From Trichoderma breve (Eukaryota > Ascomycota > Sordariomycetes > Hypocreales > Hypocreaceae), in contig NC_079234.1 in NCBI RefSeq assembly GCF_028502605.1, forward strand, positions 1,736,001 through 1,800,000: DNA of 64,000 bases, given 5' to 3'. Shown here one piece after another: positions 9,981 through 22,809 of the stretch. Numbering within the stretch: position 1 is the stretch's first letter; each line of letters begins with the position of its first letter. The notes under the pieces are model-generated. The model did no database searches, was not told the DNA's origin, and saw only the letters and a program-made list of their open reading frames with translations. A program made the translations under genes and the position numbers.

Positions 9981-12900
9981 TCAATGCCATGGGTTCTGGT
10001 TGCCCATAAAGCCTTCTTCCAATGTTCGCTCTTCCAGGTTACGAATAAAGTCCCGATTGCTGCGGGCACCTCCCTGTTGAACCCGGCTGCCTCGTCTTCC
10101 AGCTCGGCCTGGTGCGTTATCCAATCCCTCGCCAGTTGGCGGATAGTACGCCGGGCTGGGTTGGAGTCGGATGGGTTGGCTCGGGTCAAGGTGGCTTGCG
10201 ACTCGCTGTAGCGCAGGAGGGATACCGCTTTGCTGCTGCTCCATGGTCGAAGCCCGCTGCCTATTTGTTCTCATGCCACCTTGCTGGTACATGTTGGGCT
10301 GTGAGGGGTTCGAGTATTGCGATGACTGGAGCTGCTGAGGAGGCTGCGACATGACCATTTGACCGTACTGGCCGGTCTGAGGTGGCCCATACTGAGGTGG
10401 GACGCTTCCATGAGCAGCACCGGGGTTATAGACGGCGCTGTTAGAGTACAAAGGAGCTGGTACATGGCCAGAGGGCTGGTACTGTCCACCATATGCGTTC
10501 TGCGCTGAGTTGGCCTGGGCCTGGGCCTGGGCCTGAGCTTGCGCTTGAGCCTGAGCCTGGGCTTGTGCCTGGGCTTGCGCTTGTGCCTGGGCCTGGGCCT
10601 GAGCAGCCTGAGCTTGCGCCTGCGCGGCTCGTTGTTTGCTGAGGGCCTCGGCTTGCTGCTGTTGCTGGGTGCCGGGAGCTGGTGATCGGTTGAGGGAGCT
10701 CGACTTCAAGTTCATCGGCGGGACAAATGGACCTGTGTACTTTTGTTGTGTGATGAAGGGGTGGAGTTTTGCCTGCTGTGGCGACCACCGCTCTAGAGGG
10801 TTGATGTTAAGCAGACCCCTGACGAAGTCGATGAAGGCGATGCGATTGTTCATCTCTGTAGCAATATCAGGTTAGGTTAAAGGAACTCGTAAATGCATTG
10901 AAAGAGGATGGGAAAAGAAGGAAAAGAGAATTGTTTCCAAGATTTCTTACCTCGGTCGATTTCGCTCTGCTTCATATTCTTGCGCGGCATGGGGTACGAC
11001 TTGATGATTTCGGGCAGCGTATTAGCCTGGAAGTACTTCTTACTAGGCTGTTCCTTGGTGTTGTGCTCCCGCGAATACTGTTCCATGCTCTTCATGTGGT
11101 ATGTCCGCCTGCCAAATTCATCCTGCCGCCGTTCGAAAAACTCGAGGCCCTGCTTGCCCATGTCAATCATCCAGTTGGGGGGGTTGCCAAGCATCTCGAC
11201 GATTCGAGCAATCTGATTGTACTCTGATGAGCCGGGGAAGAGGGGAAGACCCAGGAACAACTCCACCACGATACAGCCCAGTGACCACATGTCGATGGCG
11301 GACGAGTACGGCAAGCCCAGCAAGACTTCGGGGGATCGGTAGAATCTGGACTGGATATAAGTGTAGACCGTCTGGCGCTCGTCGCATGCCGAGCCAAAAT
11401 CGATAATCTTGATGATTGGGCTCTCAAGATTCTTTAACAAAATGTTTTCCGGCTTCAAATCGCAGTGAATCAGCCGAGCCTTGTTGAGGAGGGCCAGGCC
11501 ATTCAGAAGCTGCTGGGCGAAGACGCGGACCAGAGTTGTGCTGAGGCCGCGGAACTGGTTCTGCTTGATAAGCTCGTACAGGTTGACACTAAGTAGCTCG
11601 AAGACGAGGCAAAGGTGTTGTCGGTGGATGAAAGTGTCTTTCAGTCGGAGAAGATGGTGGTCATCGTTTTTGTCGAGCTTCGTATTGAGCTTTTTTTGTA
11701 TCAAATCAGCGCAAGCTAATAATCATAGAATGGAGGGGGAAATCATACCAAGTCGAGCACAGACACCTCCATCATACTCTGGTTGAAGTAGGCGGTGCGG
11801 TTTTTGATAACCTTGACGGCCACGACCTCTTGCGTCTTGAGGTTCTGGCACTTGACGACCTGACCAAAGGTACCCTGACCCAGCACATCGAGGATGAGAT
11901 AGCGATTCCTACAACAAAGTTAGACAAACATGTCATGACAGCGAGAGAGAGGAGTATACGCACTTGTGGCCGGCTTCTTCAGAGCCCAGAATGTCGTTTA
12001 CGTAGAGGATGTAATCGCTATCCTCGTTGTCATAACCATCGTTCTTGGTGCCCTTGCTGGGCTTCGTCAGGACTCGGCGAGGATTCCGCGATGACTCGTA
12101 CTTGAAGCTCGGGTTGCAGATGCGGTACGTGGCAGGCAGATGCAGCGTCAAGGCTTGGAGAGGCTATATCAAGGTTGGAGAGAATGAGTTAGAAAACTGT
12201 CGAGTCACACAAAAAAAAAACAAGTTGTAGTGTGGCATGGCAGACTAACGCTGATGAATCCTCCCTCTGGGTTTGCTCGCCTGAAGCGCGGCTGTCTCGT
12301 GTTCTTGGGCTGCAGCTCGGCAGGCGACTTGATCTTCTTGAACTCGGGCACCGTCTTCATCATTGGGGGATTCTGGCGGCGAGGGGCCTTGTTGTCGCTA
12401 AAGGAGCCGTCGAGCGTGGCCACGGCAGACGAGGGGTAGCCATCGTGGGAGTAGGAGGAAATGGGGGGCAGCTGGGGCTGGCGACCAACAAAGTACGGGC
12501 TGCTCGAGTAGTCGGCGTTGGGCGGCGTCTGCTGCGAGGGCGAGCTGGTGTAGGCCTTTGAGTAGGGCGACGTGGGCGACAGCGTGTCCATGGGCGAGTA
12601 GCGCTGGGCAGCGGACGACGGCTGTTGCTGGTGCTGGTTCTGCAGCTGCTGTAGCTGGAGCTGTTGTTGCTGGAGCTGCTGCTGGTGTTGGTGCTGCTGG
12701 TCCTGGGGCGAGTACAGGCCCGACGAGCGGGTGCCCGACAGATGGGCCTGGTGGTGCGGCCTCATGGGGTACTTGATGCCGGCGTGGGCATCGTGGGCGT
12801 CGTGCATGGCGACGTCGCCGCTGTTGTCGCGCACGGGGGCGGTAGCGAGAGGCGAGGTGGCCGGGTTGAGGTTGATGCTGCTGGAGGAGCCGTGGTGGGC

Positions 12901-13305
12901 GCTGAGCTGCTGCTGCTGCTGCTGTGGGTGCTGGTGGTGCTGGTGAGGCAGCTGGTAGTGCAGCTGGTGCGGCAGCGTGTGATGCTGGTAGGGCTGGCGG
13001 TCGTAGCTGTTGCTGCTGTGGCTGCTGGACGAGGTGATGTTGTTATTGTTGTTGTTGGGGTTGGAGCTGGCGATGTTGTTGCTGCTGCTGTAAGGCGAGC
13101 CCGAGGAAGAAGCAGCGGCGGCAGCAGGCGGAGCGGACGCAGACGCCGAAGCTAGGGCAGAAGCAGACGAAGAAGCAGACGCGGCAGACGCTTGACCGGC
13201 CGGGGCGTGGCCAGAGGAGGAGGCTGGCAGAGGCGAGGGATAGTCTCGCGATGTCTGGCCGCTGTTCTTGTGTCGAGAGTCGGGGTACCACGACGGATTA
13301 TCCAT
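9981..13305 (-). CDS. YAK1: DYRK-family protein kinase Yak1
   Basis: Predicted 1,009-residue dual-specificity kinase. In yeast Yak1 acts downstream of PKA/TOR as a growth antagonist in stress and stationary phase. Exons 13305-12250, 12163-11964, 11908-11749, 11689-10951 and 10855-9981 join in frame. Residues 1-350 are disordered, rich in Ser, Ala, Asn, His and Gln, with poly-Gln and poly-Asn runs. The kinase domain spans about 419-750: Gly loop LGQGTFGQVVK, VAVKVIK lysine, catalytic HCDLKPENILL, metal-binding DFGSAC and the DYRK-type activation loop TVYTYIQSRFYRSPE with its autophosphorylated YxY. The C-tail carries a long Ala-Gln alternation and further Gln/Pro-rich sequence. The start at 13305 (MDNPSWYPDS) is preferred, since upstream in-frame sequence lacks an ATG and looks non-coding. 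A 3-kb leader/promoter precedes it. Confidence 0.97.
10505..10625 (-). repeat. Hexanucleotide repeat encoding (Ala-Gln)n in YAK1
   Basis: Imperfect GCCTGG/GCTTGC/GCCTGA hexamers (plus-strand view) encode about twenty alternating Ala-Gln pairs C-terminal to the kinase domain. The third positions vary, so selection on the peptide or an old expansion is likely. Such tracts usually vary in length between strains. Confidence 0.85.
12598..12940 (-). repeat. CAG/CTG-type trinucleotide runs encoding poly-Gln in YAK1
   Basis: Two clusters of glutamine codons interrupted by His and Leu codons, about 12,600-12,715 and 12,900-12,960, lie in the disordered N-terminal region of the kinase. The opposite strand is open across them, but only as a shadow of the repeat. 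Confidence 0.75.
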
Positions 13306-16275
13306 GGCGGGCAAGGCAGAGCAAAGGAGGGGCGTCAGCGGTCCAAGCAGCGGCCGACCGGGCCACACAGCACAAGCACAGCTCAACACAGCACAGCACA
13401 GCAGCCTCCAGACCAGAGCGCTATTATTCTGCACCAGCACAACACAGGCGGTTGGTCAGCGCCGATTTGCTGCTGCTTGCTGCGGATTTGCGACGGCGCT
13501 CGATCAACGGATCAGAGTCGCAGCAATTGGGCGCTCGGTGGAGGCCCAAGTTCCGGGGGGATGCGATCAACTGCGACTTGATTGAGGGAGTGGGTAAGAA
13601 ATGGCTATGGCGGGAATGGTCTGGATTGGATCTTGGTTTTTGGTGGCATAAGCCCAGCCCAACCTGGAACTTGTCGTCGCAGCGCAGTGGTGATCAGTCT
13701 GGTGCGACTCTACAGTGCAGTACAGCCAAGGTACATTTGATCCAATGCTCACTGCACTCAATCAAATAGGCCAGAGAGGTACCCTTGCCTGGTGGAGGAT
13801 TGATGCGAATGGTAAAATTGTATAATCCACGCAAAACCGAAAACAAAAGAAAGACGCATTTGCTTCATTCGAGTATAAGGTTTGATGCTAGCCTCATTTC
13901 TCTCTCTTCTTCTTCTTATTTTTCCCTCTTCGTTCTGCTTTCCTTCTTTCAAATCAATGTCGTTTGCCGAGACCGAACACGTTTGCAACGTACAGCGCAT
14001 CGCCTCCAGGACTTGCACTTGTAGCGGTACCCAGTCCGTTGAACCATGCGCTAAGACAACCGGAGCTCACTGTAGCGGGCAGTCAACCTTGAGGCCTGTA
14101 ATCGGCGCTGACTGTCTGCAAGCGCCAAGTACCGCTACATCCAGGGCGGGGCGCTGCCGGTTGCCCAGGGAAGCTCCCACTCTTCGCTGGCTAGGCCGCG
14201 TTGGTGCTAGCCGCTGCTACAAGTCAGGCCGCAGTTCTGGTACATGCAGCTGAAACATGAACTCGAAGCATCAGCAGCAGATCTCGCTCGGCCACAGCCA
14301 AAATGTGAGGTGCCTATAAATGTCCATCCATGTGATATTGAATGACATTAAATGAGCACAGCCGATGCTTTACCTTGAATATTGACAGACAATCAGGAAG
14401 TCAATTGTTCACCGGTGACAGAACCATTAGTCCCTTGACGCTGATTCATTGTATCAAGACTTACTCTGAGACGTCAATCACGACCACGACGGGCAGAAAT
14501 CACCGTCTCAGACACGTCCAGCATCAACAATCCATGGCCCCCACTAACTCATTTGAACAGCGTCCACGTAATCCAAATCAAAAATATACCCAACCTGAAT
14601 TCATACTTGCACGATCCATTTGACATCAATCCCATCCCATCCCATCCCTACCAGGTACCTGTCTCCAAGCTCCCGAAACAAGGCTTGCAACGTATCATCC
14701 ACTCACTGCCCATCCATGGCATACAAAGTACATGTACATGTACTTGCACATCCAACCGCCGCAAGCACCTGTCGCTGGCTGGTTCCACTCTCTTCTGCCC
14801 GTCTTCAGCGAGTCAGCATCGCCAATTGCTCTTCGTGCTCAGCCATAACTCATCCATCCATCATCATCATCATCATACGCTCGCAAAATCACCCTCCATT
14901 CATGAAAGCGCCTCCTTTTCTTCCCTCGTCCTCAGATGTACAAACATGAAAGAATCCCCTCCCCTTCCCTCGTCATATCATGCAATAGTTCCACTGATTT
15001 TGCCCCCCCAAAGGTTCCCTGCTTTTTTTGCTCTCCATCTTTTTGCCAAGGTGACAGCCAGCAAGATGGATTATCGGCTGGGCTCCGTCATGTCCCCTGC
15101 ATAATCTGCAGCTCGAAATCGCCACCGGCTCTTTTTTTCCCGCCCAAATTCTTGGACGTCATGCCATGTGTAAATTCGAGTCGCTCATGTACGACGCAAA
15201 CCATCTAGAATACGAAATTGTGTGCAAAATACAACTGCACATTCTCTTGTTCGTGAGATGGTGCGCATGGCGACTGTAAACATATGCATCCATGCACAAT
15301 TAGATGGTATCACATGCAAGTCAGGTCTAGCAAGCCAAGCAAGCAAGCTTTCCTCGTGAACCCCGTAGATGTAGCGTTGATTGTTGCAATAACTGCCTGC
15401 AATCCAGACATAGGTATTTACGGTCATATAAACCACCTTCACTTTCTTCCAACTAGTCAGACCGAAAAGGCATTCTGGCTACACATTCGCTCTCCCACTT
15501 GTGCTTGTTATTTTTCTTACACGACATAAAATCCGCATCATCTTTTCCGACGTCGTCGTACCGCGAAAGCCTCAGTCTCCTGTGGGAGAAGAAAAAAAGA
15601 AAAATCTCAAGGGGGTGAAACAACCCCCCTAGCTGCAAATGCTCTTCTCATGTTATCCAACCCTTCTTTGACACAATATGTTGATGCCACGCTCATTTCT
15701 TCAGATCGCGCAAGACAATAGAAATTCGTAATCATCATCATATGGGAACAGACAAAAAACAAGTATGAAAGGGTGAGAGACAGAGACAGAGAGAGAAAGA
15801 GACAGAAAGAGAGAAATTACCTGCTCCAAATGCTCTCATGTGGTATCCCAGCAGGCGGCGCTCGTTTTAAAATGAAAGAAGAAGAAAAAAGGAATAAAAA
15901 ATAAAATAAAAGCATTCCAAACTTTTCGTTTCTCTCGTGCATAAAATGAAAAATTACACGGGCAAAGGAGCAATGAGAGGAAACCCCTGGAAGAAACAAC
16001 CTTTGGAAAATCACACTGGGAAAGAAAAAACGATGGCTGGTACAAAATGAGAAGAGCCCATATGCTGAGAATGGCAGTAGATAAAAGGGAGTGGGGTGAG
16101 AGGAAGATGACAACAAAGTTGGGCAAATCAACAAGAAATGGGGGAGACAAGGAAAGGAGTATGATACGTCAAATGGTAAAAGAAAATGAGTCCCCCCTCA
16201 ACCGTGAAATTTCTTCTTTCTCAACTCCTCCACTCTTACAGCTTGCGATCCCGTTCGCACTTCATTCCCCGATGA
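13306..16275. other. Gene-free region upstream of YAK1
   Basis: About 3 kb between the YAK1 start and the PUB1 stop. The YAK1-proximal part has a CACAG-rich repeat (about 13,370-13,410). Further out are a CATC run (about 14,855-14,876) and a GA-rich tract (15,770-15,815). None of the open frames has codon bias or recognisable protein character. I read it as a long promoter/5' leader of YAK1 plus the 3' UTR of PUB1. Confidence 0.5.
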
Positions 16276-17970
16276 CTACGATTGATAGCCGCCGAAACCG
16301 TTGTTGAAGTTTTGTCCCTGGTTTTGGTTCCATTGAGCGTTGGGACCCTGGTGGCCACGGCCGTATCCTCCGGCACTCTGAGGGCCGCCATATCCCATGG
16401 GGGAGCCGCTGTATCCCGCGGGAGATCCAGCTTGCGGGCCGCCAAAGTTGCCTTGTTGTCCGTTGTATTGCGCTGCAACAAGGAGCAAAACGGTTAGTGT
16501 CCAGTCTTGTAACCAACAGCCAGTTCAATATAGCAACTTACCTCCATACTGAGGGTAGTACGTGGGAGTACCAGGGAAGCCCGGGGCCTGGGAGGTCTGG
16601 GGGCTGTATGGCTGCTGTTGAGGGTCAAACGATCCAGAGTTGGGTGTCTTGTCCTTGCCCCACTGCTCAACATGTCAGTGATACGTCCCGCCGCCATTCG
16701 TCACTCAACATGTTTGAAAGAGAGGTCTACTTACGCTGCACTTCAATGGCCGGCCGTTGACATTGTATCCGTTCATCTGGCAAATGGCCATTGCCGCATT
16801 CTCGTGAGTATCCATCTTGATAAAGGCAAAGCCGCGGTCCGCCTGGAATCGGGACTCGACGACAAAGCCAAAGTTTTGAAACAGGGGGACGACGTCGTTT
16901 GGAGTCGTGTAGGGTGTGAGGTTGCCCACGTAGCACGTAGTCTGCCAGTTGGGCGTCTGCGCAAGGATCATCTCGTAACTAGCGATTCCGTGGGCAGGGA
17001 ACTGGTGGTGGCCAAAGGGAGTGGTAGGAGTCATGCCCATGGCCTGCATTGCCTGCTGCTGAGCCATTGAGGGCTGACCCTTTTGGTTGGCCCAGTTGCA
17101 GCGGATGGCGCGCGATCCGAGCCACTCTCCATCCATGGAGCTCAGCGCCTTTTCGGCATCGGGCCGATCGCGGAAGGCCACAAAGCCATAGCCTCGAGAT
17201 CTACCCGTCTTCATGTCCCACATGACGCGAGCTTCCGAGACGGAGCCAAAAGCAGAGAAGGCCTGAAGGAGGATATCATCGTTGACTTCGTTTGAGAGAT
17301 CGCCCACGAAGATGTGGAAGTGGTTTGACGTATCCTCTTTGCTGGTGGTGTTGGACTGGTAGGCCCAGTTGACCCGGATCTCCTATATTTCACAAGAGCT
17401 GTGTCAGTGGAAGCTGGGAGACAAATACCTCATGAGAGACAAGAAAAGAAGCAACATTTATGGAAGACGTACCGATTGGTGAACTCGTCGACCATTCAGG
17501 GTCTGCATGGCCCTCTCTGCCGCACCGGGGTCATCGTACTCGACAAAGCCATAGTTGTAGCCCTTGGCCTATATCCCACGGTTAGCAACATGTATAATCC
17601 AACACAACACCACAGAAGGATATATCCATACATTCTTGTCTGGGATAATCTTGACGTTCTGGACATGGCCCGTGGTCTCAAAGATCTGACGCAGCACGTC
17701 CTCGGTGACCCGCTGATCCAATCCGCCAACGTAGAGGGCCCGCTTGTTGGGCTCAGGCGCAGCTCGTCGGAAGCCGGTGGTTGGGGAGAGAATTCCACCG
17801 CCGTCAACGCCAGATCGGGGAGAGGTGATGGCCGTCGGGATTGGGTTCGTGTTCTGCGGAATATGGAGGGGAGGCGGGGGGAGGTGAGTTGGGTTGCCTT
17901 GGCCGTTTTGGGCGGCAGAGGCGCCCACGCCAGGCTGCGCAGAGGTCGGAACAGCGCCAGCGTCAGCCAT
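16276..17970 (-). CDS. PUB1: Three-RRM poly(U)/A-binding protein, Pub1/TIA-1 type
   Basis: Predicted 466-residue mRNA-binding protein of the TIA-1/Pub1 family, which binds U- and AU-rich transcripts, affects their stability and enters stress granules. Exons 17970-17632, 17568-17473, 17382-16735, 16662-16542 and 16472-16276; all phases agree. RRM1 (about residues 76-155) starts RALYVGGLD with RNP1 KGYNYGFVEY. RRM2 (about 166-245) starts FHIFVGDLS with RNP1 SRGYGFVAF. RRM3 (about 290-362) starts TTCYVGNLT with RNP1 DRGFAFIKM. The C-terminal 100 residues are Gln/Gly/Tyr/Pro-rich, a prion-like tail as in TIA-1. The start at MADAGAVPTS is the only ATG giving a full RRM1. A long purine-rich leader lies upstream. 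Five exons and RNP motifs make identification firm. Confidence 0.95.
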
Positions 17971-20553
17971 TGTCGCGACTATGAAGATTCTTTGGAGAGG
18001 ATCGTATCGGGCACGCGAAAGGGGTTGAGGAAGCGGAGGCGCGCAGGCGGTTGCGTGGGTGGCGATGAAGATGAGTGAGGAGAAGTCGGTAGAGAGGAGG
18101 GGTGCTTTTTAGGGGGGAAGAATGCAACGAATAGATCTCGGACGACGAGCTCGCTAAGTATCGATGACGAGGGAACAAAACAGACGGGAAACGCTGCCGG
18201 CGAGAAGGTTCGGAAAGATGCTTGGAGTAAATCGAGGCGAAACCGAGGAGATGCGTTGAAGGAGAACTGAGAACTGCCCGGCCGAGCTTGTGGGAAGCTT
18301 GCAGCGCTGGTGAGGCGGGACAAGATAGGAACAAGACAGGGGACAGAAAACTGAACAAGAGCTGCAAGGATGCCGAGAGGGACTAGGAAAATATGGAAAA
18401 GAAATAAAAGAAGAAAACGCAGAAGAAAACGATAAAGGAAACGAGTCCCGCAAATCGCAACCAACCGCTCCGCTACTTTCGTGCACACACAGCGAACTTT
18501 GTCTGAGGAAAAAAAGAGACAAAAAAACCCGGCATGTACTAAGTTGGACGGGATGTCAAGGTGAAGGTTTGTGCTGGGCAAGAGTGGAGAGCCAACTTTG
18601 ATGGATTTGCAACTAGAGCGGCTACCCTACAACGGGCAAGGTGCAGATTGGATTTTTTTGTGCGTGTGTGCTCTTTGGAGTCTCTCTTCTGCCGAGAGAG
18701 CACGGGAGAAGGAGAGGGGTGGGCGCGGCTGAACCGTGGGCTTTTAATTGTTTGATTCTGGGCAAAGCGATAAGGAGAATGGGGAGAATAATATGGATCT
18801 ATGGATGTTTGTTGAGCAGTTTATTGTTGATAGTTGATGCTTTACCATGCCTACTAAGGTGCTATTCAAGAAGGCAGCAGGTCTGTGACATGGCCTCGCA
18901 GGGGGTTGAAGCTCTATCCGTCACATAATTTGGCTCCTAGACACCTATAGACTGGAGCGATGGAGTCGCCTGTGCCCGACACCTCGTATTGCTGTCAAGA
19001 CTGGGCGTTTTGGCCGTTATATACAGCCAATAGAAGGTACATCTCAGCACCATTGAAGGAATAACACAATTTAGTTTAGGTATCTTGGTTATATCCAACA
19101 TTTTCAAACCAACGAGATAGACCAAGGAGATTATTCATTTGATTTGTTTTCGTCTTGCTGAAACCCAAGGCACATTCATTCTCAATCCGTGCATCACTGC
19201 GCCGACTCCTGCGCCTCGAAATGCGAAATACTTCAATGATACCCTGATCGGTGATGATAGATCACGAGGCTGCCCTCTTGCTCAGCGCCACGCCAGTTTC
19301 GGCGGCCGGCTTCTGCGTTGGTCCGCGAGAATCCTAGCATGGCATGGCATATCGATTATTTGCTTTGTAGACTTTGTAGACTTTAATGACATGGGTTGGT
19401 TTTGCAACCTGGAGTTGTGAGACATGCGGCCACATGGCTGATTCAGCTGTCGATGGAGCACGAGAGCTCTCTGATGGACTGACTGATCTGATCCTTGCAA
19501 CTTACAGCACCTATGGAGGGAGGTACCTCATCCTGCACAGCAAGCAAAGCCCCTACCTCGCCCCTACATACGAAGCTGAGGCTGAATATACATTGAAAGT
19601 ACAGAGTACCGTCAAATTTAATCATACAGCTCCACAGGAACTCTTATACTTTTAACCCCTATCCAAGGTTTTTGTCTTGGTTCTTACAAGCTATTTGGCT
19701 GTACATGTTTAGCCGTTCTTCAGGACGTGGCGGCATCTGCGGGGAATTTCCGAGCCCAGCGCAACCATCTGAGCCACAGTTTGCGGCGCTGGATCGCGGA
19801 ATGCGGGATCGGCAACAAAGATACAAGTACACTCTACTTACGCGATCGGGTTCTGACGGCGCCGAGATCTGGGATTTGGGGTATTCCCTCCGTAAAAGAG
19901 CGGCATGATTGCTAGAGCGGTAACGGAATAGTACCTAAATTGCGGAAGATGGCTTGTAATCTGTACTTGTAGACTCCATGGACTGAAAGTATAGAGAACC
20001 TTACTCAGCCACAGGCTCTCTCCCACCGGTGCAAGCCACAGCCACAGCAGAAAGTGCCCCTAGCACTAGCACTTCTCCGAATGCCAGCCCTCTCAAATGT
20101 TCCCAAGGGAACGAACGTCCAGTCTCACTCTTTGAGCTTTCACTTGCGCCGCTACAAACCCTTCAAAACTTTGTATCTTTTGCGTCTCCTCTTCTGCTAG
20201 TCTCTTCTCTTCTCCCTCTTCTCTTCTACTCCTGCTGTTCTACTCTCCCCTCCTCTCCTCTTGATCAACCAGTAGAACTGCGCCAAGTCCAAGTGCAAAC
20301 CCCATTGGGAGCTGCTCATCGATCCCAATCGAATCGAATCGCCACTTCGTTCTGCGCCTTCGCTTTTGGGTCCGCGCACCAAAACAGTCTCACTTGCGCT
20401 GTGAATGCGCCAACTGAGCGCTGTCTGCTGACTCCTAATTCCGACAATCTTCATCTTCAATCTTTGCTGGTTGGCTCTCTAAACCGGGCGCTCCAGCTGT
20501 CTCTGTCTCTTACTCACGCTCACGCTCACCCACGTACTCGCATCGCCAGCGCA
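17971..20553. other. Divergent intergenic region PUB1 / MED2-like gene
   Basis: About 2.6 kb between head-to-head genes. The PUB1 side (17,971-18,560) is purine-rich on the plus strand, typical of a transcribed leader. The far side (20,090-20,540) is pyrimidine-rich, typical of sequence just upstream of fungal start codons. Several open frames overlap here on both strands, but their translations are low complexity and I see no gene. Confidence 0.5.
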
Positions 20554-21834
20554 ATGGCAACCTCAACCTCAACCTCGCCGCCAATGGAGCCGTTAGACGC
20601 CCTCCAATCGCTCATCAACGATGTGGTGAATATTTCCCAATTACCTTCCCCCCTAATTTTTCAATCCATCACCGACTAATTTCTTCTCCTTATTAAGCTC
20701 GTACAAACTGGCAAAGCTCTGCGGGCCTCTCGCAGAGACGCTCAGGGGAATCTGACGCATGCTTATGGGCCTACACAGTCAAAGCTGCCAGACACCATCG
20801 ATCACTTTCACAATGCGCTCAACGAGCTGGAAAGTGAAATTGTAAGTAGTGGCCCAATCTTTGTTTCTTTCTCTTCATCTTCCCCCAACCCCCCCTTTTA
20901 TGTCTTTTTTTTTTTTTTAATTAATTCCTTGTTACCCTCAATTTACTCACCACTGACCCTTTCTTTCTCCCCCACTGGCTAGATTATGGCCAAGTCAGTC
21001 TTGCTCAGAGATTACAATGAGCTACAAGAAAAGAAGAAGAAACTCTTGGCTCGGCCCACACCTCAGCCCGTCGAGGCACAAGCAAAGCGACCCCCAAACA
21101 CGGATCTGCCCTCACCGCCAGAGCCCATTTTCAAGGACGAACCCATGGTAGAGGACACAGACGTGAAGCCTATGGCGCCATTCCCCAACATGAGCATCGA
21201 TCTTGCCGAACCCGAACCCATTGACATGTCCATCAAGGAGCCCAATGGCCAGCAATCGCAACAGCAACCACCTCCTCCAGGCGGGATGAACGGGCTAAAC
21301 GGAATGGCTAGTCCAGGGGATAAAAAGCCCATTGCAGACATGCTTCCTGAACCTGCCGGATCAAACCAACCACCAGTGTTACCGGAGGCTTCCGGGATGA
21401 ATTTTACGGACATGGAATTTACTCTTGCGCCGCCGCCGGGCAACGAGGTTTCCGGGCAACCAAGCGCCTCCAAAGAGCCATCCTTCGATCTAGCTACCTT
21501 TGCACCAGCCGACGGCGGCGACGACCTTTTGAATCTCAACCACCTTCTACCCGCTGACCCCAGCGGTTCGGCCGCACAGGCCAACCCGGGCCAGGTAAAG
21601 ATGGAGGACGTCAAGGTCGAGGTACCCGACGCAACCATGAATACCGACTTCTTTGGCCCGGAGTCTGGGGCCGCCGACGGGATGGACTTTGACTTTAGCC
21701 TTGGCGGCTCGGGAGACGATACTTTTGACGACCTTATGAACAACCGCGACAGCACTTTTGAGCTGATGGATGCTGGTGGTGACTTTGACACGGCGTTTTT
21801 CGGGCTCGACAAGCCGGATGAGAATCCTGCGTGA
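20554..21834 (+). CDS. Probable Mediator complex subunit 2 (fungal Med2)
   Basis: Predicted 355 residues from exons 20554-20625, 20698-20841 and 20983-21834 with agreeing phases. The N-terminal 90 residues form a predicted helical region, DALQSLINDVLVQTGKALR followed by TIDHFHNALNELESEI and AKSVLLRDYNELQEKKKK. This resembles the short helical domain by which fungal Med2 joins the Mediator tail module that links activators to RNA polymerase II. The remaining 260 residues are disordered, rich in Pro, Asp and Glu, and end in acidic/aromatic patches such as DGMDFDFSLGG and DTFDDLMNN, like activation-type or tail-interaction segments. The start is placed at the ATG giving MATSTSTSPP; the frame is open further upstream but without an ATG. 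The name rests on helix pattern and overall layout, so the gene is firm but the assignment moderate. Confidence 0.65.
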
Positions 21835-22809
21835 GAGAAGGATTGGGTAGGAAAAGACATGACTATTCTCTTTTCTCTCTCTCTCTCTCTTTTTAATCGC
21901 AATGCTTGGAAGTTATTGGTGTCAGATGTGATGATATAATTCCTTTTTTTAAGGCCCAGGATGGCTCAACCCATTTTCTAACGTGTTTTTTTTTTTAAAC
22001 ATCTCTTCTCTCTTTTTCTTACTTTGCTTTTATTAATTTGGACATGACTGGTAACGTCACGGTGTCTTGGGAATGGGAATGGGGATCAAAAGAATATACC
22101 CATGCTTTAATCTTCAATATGGTCTCGTCGCATTAGTTAGATACAGTTACGCCTCAATATTACTATTATCAATCATATGCACCGTTCTACGCACTGGGAA
22201 ATAAGATAGATGAGCAATAAGCTTCTCAGATTAACGAGCATACAGGTTATTAACACCCATTTATGCCTTTTAACTAACTACCTAAGCTAATAAAATAGAA
22301 CAAGCAAGTGTTTTGATATAAAAATGTAACCAACACAAATGTCCTGAGCGAAGAAAATTAACTAATCAAAAGAGTCATCAACCCAGCACAGCTCCTTCCC
22401 AGCTATCAAAGCTTTCCGAGGATTTGAGAGGTAGTGCTGGAAACCACAAGAAGAAGAAGAAGAAGAAAAGGTCCACCAATTCGCCGTTATTATTCACTAA
22501 ACTTTCAAAGTTGTGATGCGCCACCGGGGAGAGGATTAAAGTAAGGTAAATCGTGTAATTGTAATTGTTGACTGGAGTTGGTATATGAGATAACCAGTCG
22601 GGGGGTCATAAATTCGTAAACCAAGATTAGGTACGAAACAAAAAAGAAGGGGGTATTTATCATACGACAAAGGAAAAATGTAAAAAAAAAAAAGAGGACG
22701 TTCATCTAAGTGCTTGAGGCAAGGAAAAGGAGACAAAAAGAGAAACAAGTTTCGAGTGAGGGTATCCGGGCTTGAATCAACGCTTCTCAGATAAGATGTT
22801 GATCAAGCA
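21835..22809. other. Convergent intergenic region, no gene seen
   Basis: About 1 kb, AT-rich, between the 3' ends of the MED2-like and PH-domain genes. It has a (CT)n tract at about 21,868-21,890, several poly-T/poly-A runs and an (AGA)n run near 22,450. No supported coding sequence. Confidence 0.55.

Noticed and set aside
12664..13155. 163-codon plus-strand frame rich in Leu, Val and Gly.
   Set aside because: Antisense shadow of the poly-Gln/Ala/Asn-coding region of YAK1.
13306..13440. Possible upstream extension of YAK1 with a hydrophobic Cys-rich start.
   Set aside because: The in-frame start would be a non-ATG codon and the translation looks like the CACAG-repeat leader, not a signal peptide of a nuclear/cytosolic kinase.
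20029..20553. Possible N-terminal extension of the MED2-like protein; the frame is open for 175 more codons.
   Set aside because: No ATG in that frame, pyrimidine-rich leader composition, and a low-complexity translation; the ATG at 20,554 begins a sensible N-terminus.
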